Origin: UBA940 sp031547885
Lineage (GTDB): Bacteria; Bacteroidota; Bacteroidia; Bacteroidales; Rikenellaceae
Length of the DNA: 64,000 nt
Assembly (NCBI GenBank): GCA_031547885.1
Contig: JAVBRO010000008.1
Coordinates: forward strand, 93,550 to 157,549
Reading direction: 5' to 3'
Shown here: in pieces, positions 25,800 to 34,127 of the stretch
Position numbering within the stretch: position 1 is the first letter of the stretch
Layout: each line of letters begins with the position of its first letter
Notes under the pieces: model-generated
Database searches by the model: none
The model's input: only the letters and a program-made list of their open reading frames with translations
What the model was told of the DNA's origin: nothing
Made by a program: the position numbers and the translations under genes

Positions 25800-26975
25800 A
25801 TGATAAAGATCCTGGTCCTTTTCGATTCGTCGAACGAGTTCAGCCGCAGGTTCCTGACGGGATTTATAAATTACGCCACCGAACACGGCCCCTGGCTATT
25901 CTACCGCCTGCCCACCTATTACAAGACTCTTTACGGCGAAATGGGGATATTGGAGCGCATAGAAGAGTGGAAGATCGACGCCGTCATCGCCCAGTGGGAG
26001 CATGAAGACGTCGGCTTTCTCGAGAAACTGAACATCCCGGTGTTCCTGCAGAGCTACAAGGATGAAAATGTAATGTGCTCCAAGATCGGCGGCGGCCACA
26101 AAGAAGTGGGTATCATGGCTGCAAATTTCTTTGCGAAGCGCCGGTTCCGGAACTTCGCGTTCTACGGACATCCCGGATTCTTCTGGTCGAAAGCGCGCGC
26201 CGAAGGATTCCGCACCGAGGTCGAAAAGATCAAAGGCAGCAATTATTACTATTTCGAATCGGAACCGCTGAATGAATCCGAATGGAGCATCAGCCACATC
26301 GAACTGGACGACTGGCTGAGATCCCTGCCCAAACCGGTGGCGCTGTTCACCTGCGACGACAGCTACGCGCTGCAGATATCGGAGATCTGTAAAGTCAACA
26401 ACATAGATATACCCAACGAGCTCTCCCTGCTGGGAGTGGACAATGACGAACTGATATGCAGTCTCTCCTATCCGGCCATATCTTCGATCTCCACCGACGA
26501 TAAGAACGGAGGATACGAGACAGGACGGATGCTGCACGAAAGTATCCTCAACAAAAGCGACGCGATCTTTAACGTCTATATCAACCCCCTGCAGATCGAG
26601 CTACGGCAGTCCACGGAGAAATACAATATCCAGGACAGCGTGATATTGGATGTCGTGAACTATATAGACAACAATATAACATCGAATCTAACTATAGACG
26701 ACCTGGTAGGCAAAGTTCCGCTTTCGCGCCGGAATCTCGAGATAAAATTTAAAAAGGCGATGGGGACTTCAATCTATCAGTTCATTCTCGACAACAAAAT
26801 AAAATACATATCGAACGAACTGCTTACCACTGATAAGAGTTTGCTGGATATCGCTCTGGAAGTGGGTTATAACGACGTGCGGAATATTTACCGAATATTC
26901 AAGAGCTACACGGGATATACCCCTATCGATTTCCGCAAAAAGTACAATCAGATAAATAAATTGCACGGATCATAG
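25800..26975 (+). CDS. XylR-type transcriptional regulator (periplasmic-binding-like sensor plus AraC HTH)
   Basis: The product is 391 aa (ATG 25800). Residues about 1-270 form a LacI/periplasmic-binding-like sugar sensor: IKILVLFDSSNEFSRRFLTG, a GGGHKEVGIMAANFF segment, ALFTCDDSYALQISEIC and LSLLGVDNDELICSLSYP. Residues about 280-391 form the AraC double HTH: VNYIDNNITSNLTIDDLVGKVPLSRR and LLTTDKSLLDIALEVGYNDVRNIYRIFK, ending YTPIDFRKKY. This fold order is that of XylR-type activators, which bind a cytoplasmic sugar and activate catabolic operons. It faces the susC-led train, which is its probable target. The inducer is unknown. Confidence 0.9.
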   Translation: MIKILVLFDSSNEFSRRFLTGFINYATEHGPWLFYRLPTYYKTLYGEMGILERIEEWKIDAVIAQWEHEDVGFLEKLNIPVFLQSYKDENVMCSKIGGGHKEVGIMAANFFAKRRFRNFAFYGHPGFFWSKARAEGFRTEVEKIKGSNYYYFESEPLNESEWSISHIELDDWLRSLPKPVALFTCDDSYALQISEICKVNNIDIPNELSLLGVDNDELICSLSYPAISSISTDDKNGGYETGRMLHESILNKSDAIFNVYINPLQIELRQSTEKYNIQDSVILDVVNYIDNNITSNLTIDDLVGKVPLSRRNLEIKFKKAMGTSIYQFILDNKIKYISNELLTTDKSLLDIALEVGYNDVRNIYRIFKSYTGYTPIDFRKKYNQINKLHGS

Positions 26976-27005
26976 TACCCGCCGGGAACATATGAGATAG
27001 TATTT

Positions 27006-27090
27006 TAACGTGAGTTTCATGAATTCAAACATATCTAAGTAATTGCATATCAGAATGTCATTGTTGTTTGAATTCATAAAACCCACGTTA
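27006..27090. repeat. 25-base inverted repeat with 35-base loop
   Basis: The arms are 27006-27030 (TAACGTGAGTTTCATGAATT and onwards) and 27066-27090, complementary at 23 of 25 positions. A further partial arm, GAAACTCACGTTA, recurs at 27227-27239 just before the DUF2339 promoter. There is no coding content. It may be a small non-autonomous element or the terminator of the regulator gene. Confidence 0.6.
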
Positions 27091-27091
27091 A

Positions 27092-27152
27092 GGGCGTCTG
27101 CGACGCCCCACTGCGTTGACATTCCCCCTAAATCCCCCTTTGAAAAGGGGGA
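27092..27152. repeat. two strong hairpins in the regulator/DUF2339 spacer
   Basis: The first hairpin is GGGCGTC-TGC-GACGCCC (27092-27108). The second is TCCCCCTTT-GA-AAAGGGGGA (27133-27152), a 9-base perfect stem. Neither is followed by a clear T run on the plus strand. Together with the larger inverted repeat they fill the spacer between the two plus-strand genes and probably stop or insulate transcription. Confidence 0.5.
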
Positions 27153-27249
27153 CTTTGCCAAAACCTGTGGTTTTGGCGTAATAGGAAATATTTGTGCAAC
27201 AAACATTTATCGTTTCGCAAATTCGCGAAACTCACGTTACTTTATTTGT

Positions 27250-27257
27250 TACCTTTG
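27250..27257 (+). promoter_or_regulatory. promoter -7 element TACCTTTG
   Basis: TACCTTTG matches the Bacteroidota TAnnTTTG element and lies 17 bases before the ATG at 27275, predicting a very short leader. No TTTG is present at the proper -33 distance, so strength is uncertain. Its position supports starting the DUF2339 gene at 27275 and not at upstream in-frame codons. Confidence 0.55.
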
Positions 27258-27274
27258 AAAAAAAATTATCAGGT

Positions 27275-29758
27275 ATGGGATTTCTTATATTTCTGGGAGT
27301 TGTCGCACTGGTGGTAATTATCGCCGTCCCAATTATCGTATTGTCGAGAGTCGCGTCGATCGAGCGGCGCCTCGGACGCATGGAAGGTATGCTCTCATCA
27401 GGACGGCCTTCACCGGCGGCAACCCGGCCGCAGGCGGAGATCCTGCCCGAAGCGCCCCGGACGGCAGTTCCCCCGCCCACTCCGGCCCCTGAATATGCCG
27501 CGAAGCCGCAGGCCGCCGTCCCCGAACCGAAACCCGTCATACCGCAGCCGGCCGTCTCCGCCAAGGCTGCGGAAACCGTGCTGAAAACAACGGCTCCGGC
27601 CGTCGAGGAAACAGATGAGGCTCCGGTTAAGCCGCGCACAGAAGCAGAAGCGCACATCACTCCCGCCGTGAAGAAAACATCTTCCGGCACGCTCCATACC
27701 CCAGCCCCTGAGCGGACCGAAACCCCTGTGGAACGGAAACCGTCGCCTCTGCGGGCCCTTTTCACCGAGAACTGGCTCAGCAAGGTGGGGATCATCACCC
27801 TCGTGCTGGGCGTGGCGTTCTTCGTCAAATACGCCATCGACAAGGATTGGATCAACGAGATCGGCCGCGTGGGGATCGGCATCCTTGCGGGCGCCGCAAT
27901 ACTGCTGGTCGGACACCGGCTGAGAAAGAATTACCACCTGCTCTCCTCGTTGATGGTCGGGGGCGGGATCGCCGTATTCTATATCACAATAGCGATAGCT
28001 TTCAGGGAGTACCACCTTTTCGGATCGACGGCCGCTTTTGCGATCCTGGTCGGGATCACGGTCGTTGCAGTCTGCCTGTCGCTGCTCTACAACCGGCAGG
28101 AATTGGCCCTGTTTTCGCTGCTGGGCGGATACGCCTCGCCGCTGCTGGCCAGTTCGGGCACGGGCAACTATGTGGTACTGTTCACCTTCCTGCTGATCCT
28201 CAACGCCGGAATGCTCGTGGTGGCGATGCGCAAACGCTGGAATATCATAGGCATAGTGAGCTACCTCTGCACGCTCGGATTTTTCTGGGGGTGGCTGTTC
28301 ACGGGTTTCAAGGAACAATATGCCGGGGCGACGATCTTCGCAGTACTTTTTTTCGTGCAGTTCTACCTGCTGGCGCTTCTGGAATATTTCCGCAAGCGGC
28401 GGATCACCGTGTTCCAGGTGGCGGTCATACTCAGCAACAACCTCTCGCTGCTGCTGGCCTGCACACTTATCTTCAAAAACTACCCGCTGCACATAATGGG
28501 GCTTGTGACGATACTCATCGGTGCGGCCAACGCCGTGGTAATGGGCGTGCTGATGGGTGTGCGGCAGATCGACAGGCGGATGCTCTACCTGGTGATCGCA
28601 GTGGTGCTGAGTTTCGTGTCGCTGGCCGTGCCCGTGCAGCTCAAAGGACACGTTATCACCCTGTTCTGGGCGGCCGAGGCGGTGATACTGCTTTGGCTGT
28701 GGCAGCGTTCGCGCATCCGCGTGTTCCACGGCGCCTTCCTGCTCATATGCGTACTGGTGCTGGGATCATATTTTATGGACGCGGCGAAAAACTATGTTTA
28801 CGAATATACAGCTACAGGCGCGCACTCGATGCTGCCGGTCGTGATCAACCGCATCTTCATCACAGGCATGGCCGTTATTGTCTCGCTGGGACTCTGCCGG
28901 TGGCTTACCGGACGGGACAAGAACCCGGACGGCGGAATACTGCCTGCACGCATCGTGACCCCGGCGCTGACCGGCGCGCTGATCGTGATTGGTTTCCTGG
29001 TACCCTTATTCGAGATTATATATCAACTGGAACCCGCCGCCTACCCGCTCAGGGACTTTATGTTCAGCGCCGTGATGATCTGGATGGTCACTTATGCCGC
29101 AGGGATGGCAGCCGTTTTCCGCCGCCATATCGCCGACAGGCAATGGGTTTACATGCTGCTGTTCGCCGCGGCAGCGCTGTTCGTCTGCGCCGGACTGCCT
29201 GCCGTCGCCTATTTCCGGTGGAGCGTTTTCTACAACAGCGGGAGCTCCGTCTTCCTGCTCCATTACCTGATGTGGCCGGGCGTGGCATACCTTATATATG
29301 AACTGGTGCGCAATCTGCACTCGCTGCCGCGAAAGACCATGGTCGTGTTCGCTTGGCTGCTGACAGCGGCCGCGGTGGCCCTGCTGAGCGTCGAGGCAGA
29401 CAGCACGACGGTCCAGATCGCGGGCAATGCAGATAATTATGACGCCCTGCTCCACGACGTGCGTACGTTCGGCTATCCGATCCTTTGGGGCGTCGTCGCG
29501 GCGGGCCTCATGCTGTGGGGTGTGCGACGGAAGACAGCACTCCCGCGCCAGATCGCCCTGGTGTTCTTCGGGCTGATAGTGCTGAAATTCTATGTGTTCG
29601 ACGTGTGGCGGATGTCGCAGACCGGACGCATTATATCTTTCGTGGCGCTGGGAATTATCCTGCTGGCGGTTTCGTTCCTGCAGCAGCGGATCAAGACGCT
29701 GGTGCGCGAAGATGAAAAACCTGAAAATAATGTGCCTGACGGTACACAGAAACAATAA
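27275..29758 (+). CDS. DUF2339 polytopic membrane protein
   Basis: The product is 827 aa from MGFLIFLGVVALVVIIAVP (ATG 27275). There is one N-terminal membrane helix, a short coiled-coil-like stretch (SIERRLGRMEGML), a roughly 120-residue Pro/Ala/Glu-rich cytoplasmic linker (about 45-165), the conserved FTENWLSKVGIITLVLGVAFFVKYAID, and then some 20 or more hydrophobic segments to the C-terminus (LAVSFLQQRIKTLVRE). This is the standard build of DUF2339 proteins, whose function is not known. It is followed after 12 bases by a DUF3999 gene, its usual partner, so the two probably form one membrane system. The upstream TACCTTTG element supports this start. Confidence 0.87.
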   Translation: MGFLIFLGVVALVVIIAVPIIVLSRVASIERRLGRMEGMLSSGRPSPAATRPQAEILPEAPRTAVPPPTPAPEYAAKPQAAVPEPKPVIPQPAVSAKAAETVLKTTAPAVEETDEAPVKPRTEAEAHITPAVKKTSSGTLHTPAPERTETPVERKPSPLRALFTENWLSKVGIITLVLGVAFFVKYAIDKDWINEIGRVGIGILAGAAILLVGHRLRKNYHLLSSLMVGGGIAVFYITIAIAFREYHLFGSTAAFAILVGITVVAVCLSLLYNRQELALFSLLGGYASPLLASSGTGNYVVLFTFLLILNAGMLVVAMRKRWNIIGIVSYLCTLGFFWGWLFTGFKEQYAGATIFAVLFFVQFYLLALLEYFRKRRITVFQVAVILSNNLSLLLACTLIFKNYPLHIMGLVTILIGAANAVVMGVLMGVRQIDRRMLYLVIAVVLSFVSLAVPVQLKGHVITLFWAAEAVILLWLWQRSRIRVFHGAFLLICVLVLGSYFMDAAKNYVYEYTATGAHSMLPVVINRIFITGMAVIVSLGLCRWLTGRDKNPDGGILPARIVTPALTGALIVIGFLVPLFEIIYQLEPAAYPLRDFMFSAVMIWMVTYAAGMAAVFRRHIADRQWVYMLLFAAAALFVCAGLPAVAYFRWSVFYNSGSSVFLLHYLMWPGVAYLIYELVRNLHSLPRKTMVVFAWLLTAAAVALLSVEADSTTVQIAGNADNYDALLHDVRTFGYPILWGVVAAGLMLWGVRRKTALPRQIALVFFGLIVLKFYVFDVWRMSQTGRIISFVALGIILLAVSFLQQRIKTLVREDEKPENNVPDGTQKQ

Positions 29759-29770
29759 AATCGGGAGCTA

Positions 29771-30955
29771 ATGAAAAAGGCATTTGTTCTGATACTTACG
29801 CTCACAGCAACTCTCGTGGCAACGGCACAGGAGCGATGGAAGGCGGCCGTCGACACGGTCGGAACCGAAGGTTACTATAATATATGCCTCGATCCGCAGA
29901 TTATCGGACTCTCGGGCGGGAACGACTTCGGAGACGTGCGCATCCTTGACGAACAGGGCGTCGAAGTGCCATATATGGTGCGCCAGGCCGTTCCGGTGCA
30001 GCAGGTGAGCAGCATGGAGATGTACCCGCTGCTGAAAAACGAGGGGCGGGACAGTTTGAACGTAATAGTGGTGGACAACGCCGCCCGGGAGCGGATTGAA
30101 CGCTTTTATATTGTCATGCGTGCGGCCGATGTGGGTAAACACGTGAGCGTGCGCGGCGGCGACCGGCCCGGCCAATGGTATGTGGTCCGGCAGCGTGCGC
30201 CGCTTCATAGCCAGCGCGGGACGGACGGCAGCGAAATCGCCGCAGTTGATATTCCCGGGGGCGATTACCGGTACTACGAGATCACACTGACCAACTCGCA
30301 GGGCAGCCCGCTCTCCGTGACGGGCGTGGGCAAAGTCGACAGCCGGAGCATCTATGGTCAATATATACCTGTGGAGTCTGGCGGAATCGCGGTCCGGGAA
30401 GACTCCCTGCGCCGCACCGTGGTAACCTTCCCCGTCCTCAGAGGACCATACCGGATCGACCGGCTGGAGATCGGGGTGGCGGGCAGCGGCCTTTACCGGC
30501 GCGACGCACGGCTCATCACCGGCGGACGCAACCTCTCCATGACAATCTCCTCGAAAGAGAGCAATATCTTCCAGACCGTCGGATTTCCGGTCGACAGCAC
30601 CACCCGGATCGTCATCAGCAACGGGGACAATCCCCCGCTGACGGTTGCAACGGTGCGGATGTGGACCCTGGCGCGATACCTGTGCGCCAGGCTCGAATCG
30701 GGAAAACACTACACTCTTGTAACCGGTGCCGAGGGACGCAGCCTCTACGATCTGGAATATTTCCGGGATGAACTTGACAGGGAGCTACCGATAGTAAATA
30801 CAGAAGCCCCCGTCCGCGAGGAGATAACACCTGCTCCCGCTCCGGCAGTGCGCTTCTTCGAAAGGCCGGGATTCCTCTGGACGGTCATGGCTTTGGCGGG
30901 AGTGATCCTCGTAGGGGCGTGCCTGCAAGCGATGCGTGCGGCCCGGAAACGGTAA
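29771..30955 (+). CDS. DUF3999-family exported membrane-anchored protein
   Basis: The product is 394 aa with signal peptide MKKAFVLILTLTATLVATAQ (1-20). A beta-rich periplasmic region follows, including LDPQIIGLSGGNDFGDVRILDEQGVEVPYMV, which is the family's conserved 'LsDlRVfDaqGreVPYal'-like strand. A single C-terminal helix FLWTVMALAGVILVGACLQAM (about 366-386) precedes a basic tail. The topology is therefore periplasmic with a C-terminal anchor. It is co-transcribed with DUF2339 (12-base gap). The function is unknown; the pairing suggests the periplasmic arm of the DUF2339 protein. Confidence 0.82.
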   Translation: MKKAFVLILTLTATLVATAQERWKAAVDTVGTEGYYNICLDPQIIGLSGGNDFGDVRILDEQGVEVPYMVRQAVPVQQVSSMEMYPLLKNEGRDSLNVIVVDNAARERIERFYIVMRAADVGKHVSVRGGDRPGQWYVVRQRAPLHSQRGTDGSEIAAVDIPGGDYRYYEITLTNSQGSPLSVTGVGKVDSRSIYGQYIPVESGGIAVREDSLRRTVVTFPVLRGPYRIDRLEIGVAGSGLYRRDARLITGGRNLSMTISSKESNIFQTVGFPVDSTTRIVISNGDNPPLTVATVRMWTLARYLCARLESGKHYTLVTGAEGRSLYDLEYFRDELDRELPIVNTEAPVREEITPAPAPAVRFFERPGFLWTVMALAGVILVGACLQAMRAARKR

Positions 30956-30993
30956 GACCGGGTGTCCGGAGCCAAGGTCTGGCCGGCCGGTTT

Positions 30994-31641
30994 CTAGAAA
31001 TTATAGCCGACCGTTATCATGAAGTTGCTGGTGTTGCGGGCCTTCACGCCATCCAGCTTGCTGATGTTAAGGAATCCGCACTCCCATCCCACCGAGGCGT
31101 AAACATGAGACCACGCGACGCCCAGTCCAAGCGACATTCCCACGTCCGAACGCTTGAAATCGCCGGTGTCGTAGAGCTTCTTCTGCACCGTCTTCTGGTC
31201 GTCGAGCATATCCACCGAACGTCCCCACAGTCCCACGGCGTAGTGGAACCCCAGGAAAGGCTCCAGCGAGAACGTATCGAGATCGATGTGGTAATTCAAT
31301 TTCGCCGGTATCTGCAGATAGGTCATCCCGAGCATCACGCTTTCGGTGGTGACGGTGTTTTCCACGGTCTGCGAACCGGCCCATTTGCCCCCTTTATTGG
31401 AGAGGTACAGCCCGGTCTCGAAATATAACGGCACGGTCTGGCCCAGCATCAACTGGTATGCGAATCCGGCGTTCCAGCCGAATTTGGCTGGACGATCGGG
31501 GTAGGTGTCGCCCCATTCGTCGTCGGCGAGCGAAGAGATGTTCAGGCCGGCGCGTATGCCGAAAATGTTTTTCTGGTAATCCTGCGCCGAAGCGGCCGAA
31601 ACGGCCGCGGCGCAAACGAGCATTAAAAGTATTTTTTTCAT
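30994..31641 (-). CDS. outer-membrane beta-barrel protein (PorT/porin family)
   Basis: The product is 215 aa with signal MKKILLMLVCAAAVSAASAQ (1-20). The mature part is made of alternating amphipathic strands: NIFGIRAGLNISSLADDEWG, FGWNAGFAYQLML, LYFETGLYLSNKG, LQIPAKLNYHI, and a C-terminal MITVGYNF ending in Phe. This is a small 8-strand-type barrel. It overlaps no neighbour and ends 38 bases from the convergent DUF3999 gene. A precise function cannot be given. Confidence 0.82.
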   Translation of the reverse strand: MKKILLMLVCAAAVSAASAQDYQKNIFGIRAGLNISSLADDEWGDTYPDRPAKFGWNAGFAYQLMLGQTVPLYFETGLYLSNKGGKWAGSQTVENTVTTESVMLGMTYLQIPAKLNYHIDLDTFSLEPFLGFHYAVGLWGRSVDMLDDQKTVQKKLYDTGDFKRSDVGMSLGLGVAWSHVYASVGWECGFLNISKLDGVKARNTSNFMITVGYNF

Positions 31642-31643
31642 AA

Positions 31644-32831
31644 TTAATTGGTTTTCAAATTTTTCTTCAAGTTGATTCCGGCGAAGTTAAGGAACAGTGC
31701 GACCAGTGCGAGCACCGCCAGCGCCCAAACTTGCGCCCCGCCGCCGAATTTCACGGCATAGGACATAACCGGCGATATCACCGCGCCGCCGCAGATGGCG
31801 GTTATCATCAAGCCCGAGACCTCATTCTCGCGCGACGGGGCCGACCGCATGGCCAGCGACAGCATTACCGGAAAAAGACTCGAACAGGTAAGTCCGACAA
31901 CCCCTATCAGAACGAGTATCAGAACCTCGCCCTGTGCGAACATCAGTCCGGCGAAGGTCAGGAGCATGACGGCCACGTTTATCCTGTAATATTTCAGTGC
32001 GTCGGATTTGGCAAGTATGAAAGCCCCGGCAAGCGCCCCCAGAAGACGGCAGGCGAAGTAGGGTGTCGCCGCATGGCTCGTCCGCGTCACCGATCCGGTC
32101 AGGTTGGGGTCGAGTCCCAGACGCTCCATCAACAGGCGCGGAGCTTCGGTGTTGGTACCTATGTCGACCGCCACGAAAGCCATCATGGCGAAGAAAAGCA
32201 TCAGTATGCGCCGATCCTTCAACAGCGCGAAGGCGGCCCCGAAAGATGCGGACTGCTGCCGTTCCTCGCGCGGAACGTCGGTAAGGAGCAGCCACACGGC
32301 CGTCAGCACCGTGACAAGGCCATATATGAGGAACACCACGCGCCAGTTGTCGAGAGTCCGCGCGGCAAAACCGGCGATGAACGGTCCGGAAAGCGAACAG
32401 GCCGACCTGAAAACCTGGCCCCAGGTGAGCGTGCTGGTCATCCGTCCGCCCGAAACCACGTTCGATATCAGCGGGTTTATCCCAACCTGCAGTATGGTGT
32501 TGCCTATGCCCAGTAGGGCGAAGCCTATCAAAGTCGATATGAAACCATAGAGAACATAGGGCATCATCACCCCCACGACCGTAAAGACCATGCTCAGCAG
32601 GACCGTGTTCTTGCGTCCGATGCGGTTCATTATCACCGCTGCGGGGATCGACAGAAAAAGGAACCAGAAAAAGACCACCGACGGCAGGAATCCGAACACC
32701 TCGGCAGGCATGCGATCGCCGAAATCGGCCTGCACGTAGCTCGTCGAGATGCCCACCACATCCATGAACCCCATCACGAAGTACGCGAGGAGCATGGGCA
32801 GCAGGACAAGGGTGGCGTTCTGTTTTTTCAT
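31644..32831 (-). CDS. MFS sugar transporter (FucP/GluP-like)
   Basis: The product is 395 aa from MKKQNATLVLLPMLLAYFVMG (ATG 32829-32831), with about 12 hydrophobic segments. The first loop has FMDVVGISTSYVQADF, and the second has SIPAAVIMNRIGRKNTVLLSMV, the MFS motif. The overall look fits the FHS/glucose-galactose group found in Bacteroidota, acting as a proton-coupled sugar importer. The stop is 2 bases before the barrel gene's start, so the two are an operon. A longer frame upstream lacks transporter sequence. Confidence 0.85.
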   Translation of the reverse strand: MKKQNATLVLLPMLLAYFVMGFMDVVGISTSYVQADFGDRMPAEVFGFLPSVVFFWFLFLSIPAAVIMNRIGRKNTVLLSMVFTVVGVMMPYVLYGFISTLIGFALLGIGNTILQVGINPLISNVVSGGRMTSTLTWGQVFRSACSLSGPFIAGFAARTLDNWRVVFLIYGLVTVLTAVWLLLTDVPREERQQSASFGAAFALLKDRRILMLFFAMMAFVAVDIGTNTEAPRLLMERLGLDPNLTGSVTRTSHAATPYFACRLLGALAGAFILAKSDALKYYRINVAVMLLTFAGLMFAQGEVLILVLIGVVGLTCSSLFPVMLSLAMRSAPSRENEVSGLMITAICGGAVISPVMSYAVKFGGGAQVWALAVLALVALFLNFAGINLKKNLKTN

Positions 32832-32850
32832 ATCGTTCTTTTGGGTTTCC

Positions 32851-32858
32851 CAAATATA
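32851..32858 (-). promoter_or_regulatory. candidate -7 element TATATTTG for the MFS gene
   Basis: On the minus strand TATATTTG lies about 20 bases before the MFS ATG at 32831. A CTTG about 18 bases further upstream could be a weak -33. This supports the later start and a short leader. Confidence 0.4.
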
Positions 32859-33040
32859 GTGAAAGCCGAGCGCAATCAAGCTTGCTTGAATTTGCCGAGG
32901 CGCATCCTATATTCTTCAAAATTAACAAAAATCCAAGCAACAACCGTGCTGCAATATCGGTCCGGAGAATATTTTATGGTGATCGAGATGCGATTGCACA
33001 GATTTTGTGTAATTTTATGACAACTTTAAAATATTCCATT

Positions 33041-33883
33041 ATGAAATCACTCAAAGATAATTTTATCCTGAGCAACGGCGTCGGGATACCGTGCGTGGGA
33101 TTCGGAACGTGGCAGACCCCCGACGGAAAAACAGCCGTGGATTCGGTCTTGTACGCACTCCGCACAGGTTACCGCCACATCGACACAGCCGCGGCGTACG
33201 GCAACGAAAAGAGCGTCGGCAGGGGCGTCGCCGAGTCGGGCATCGCGCGCGAAGAGATATTCGTCACCTCGAAGTTGTGGAACGATCAGCGCGGCTACGG
33301 AACGACCCTGAAGGCGTTCGACGCAAGCCTGAAGCGGCTAGGGCTCGACTACCTCGACCTCTACCTGATACACTGGCCGTCGAACAAGCCCGACGGCGCG
33401 CAGGTCAACGCCGACACGTGGCGCGCCTTCGAAAAACTGTACGGGGAGGGGCTGATACGCTCGATCGGGGTAAGCAATTTCCTCGTCCACCACCTCGAGC
33501 CTCTGATGAAAACTGCCTCGATCGTGCCGATGGTGGATCAGATCGAGTACCATCCGGGATTCCAACAGCCCGATACCGTGAAATTCTGCCAGGCGCACGG
33601 TATCCTCGTCGAAGGATGGAGTCCCCTGGGATCGGGGCGCGTCCTGGACGATCCGCGGCTGAAAGCCATCGCGGCGCATTACGGCAAATCGGTCGCCCAG
33701 ATCTGCATCCGATGGGCCCTGCAGAACAACGTGCTGCCGCTGCCAAAGTCGGTCACTCCGGCAAGGATCGACGAAAATGCCGATATCTTCGATTTCGAAA
33801 TAACCGCGGACGACATGCAGGCTATCGCCGGCCTGCCCGTTTTCGGATTCTCGGGCCTGGATCCCGACAAGGTGAAATTCTAA
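33041..33883 (+). CDS. aldo/keto reductase (2,5-diketo-gluconate reductase type)
   Basis: The product is 280 aa from MKSLKDNFILSNGVGIPCVGFG (ATG 33041); an in-frame ATG at 33017 would add eight residues. Tetrad regions are YRHIDTAAAYGNE (Asp and Tyr, about 44-56), VTSKLW (Lys) and LYLIHWPSNKP (His). NADPH-binding residues lie in PLPKSVTPARIDENADIFDFEI. It is a typical 275-285-aa cytoplasmic AKR5-like enzyme reducing small aldehydes or keto compounds. It diverges from the MFS gene and is followed by a strong terminator. Confidence 0.9.
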   Translation: MKSLKDNFILSNGVGIPCVGFGTWQTPDGKTAVDSVLYALRTGYRHIDTAAAYGNEKSVGRGVAESGIAREEIFVTSKLWNDQRGYGTTLKAFDASLKRLGLDYLDLYLIHWPSNKPDGAQVNADTWRAFEKLYGEGLIRSIGVSNFLVHHLEPLMKTASIVPMVDQIEYHPGFQQPDTVKFCQAHGILVEGWSPLGSGRVLDDPRLKAIAAHYGKSVAQICIRWALQNNVLPLPKSVTPARIDENADIFDFEITADDMQAIAGLPVFGFSGLDPDKVKF

Positions 33884-33890
33884 AAATTGA

Positions 33891-33918
33891 AGGCTCTCGT
33901 TAAAGGAGAGCCTCTTTT
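33891..33918 (+). terminator. rho-independent terminator after the aldo/keto reductase gene
   Basis: The stem AGGCTCTC / GAGAGCCT (8 perfect pairs, 7-base loop) is followed by CTTTT. It starts 8 bases after the stop codon at 33883. Confidence 0.8.
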
Positions 33919-33924
33919 ATATCC

Positions 33925-34108
33925 TGTCATCCCGAGCCAGCCGGAGCCTCGAGGATCATGAGAGCAAAAGATATAAAGTCCGGCGACGAGGGATCTACAT
34001 TATAACAAACCCGCTTCTATCCTATAAATTATATTGTAGTTTCCTCGTCGTACGATAGGACCTCCTGACCCGCGGTATCTTGCCGGATCGCACTCGCTCG
34101 GAATGACA
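33925..34108. repeat. dispersed palindromic repeat, TGTCATTCCGAG family (copy 2)
   Basis: It opens TGTCATCCCGAG (33925-33936) and closes CTCGGAATGACA (34097-34108), complementary at 11 of 12 positions. The inside is non-coding. It lies between the terminator of the aldo/keto reductase gene and the convergent 3' end of the gamma-carbonic-anhydrase-like gene. Confidence 0.65.
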
Positions 34109-34127
34109 AATTCATGTCGGTCTCTCT

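Noticed and set aside
27194..27274. upstream extension of the DUF2339 gene to 27194
   Set aside because: The extension crosses the TACCTTTG promoter element and adds sequence unlike the family. The ATG at 27275 directly precedes the membrane helix.
27410..28729. 439-aa minus-strand frame opposite the DUF2339 gene
   Set aside because: It is Gln/His/Arg-rich antisense of a membrane protein gene, without features.
33925..34108. possible tRNA or structured RNA gene
   Set aside because: No cloverleaf, CCA end or anticodon stem was found. The sequence fits the dispersed palindromic repeat family.
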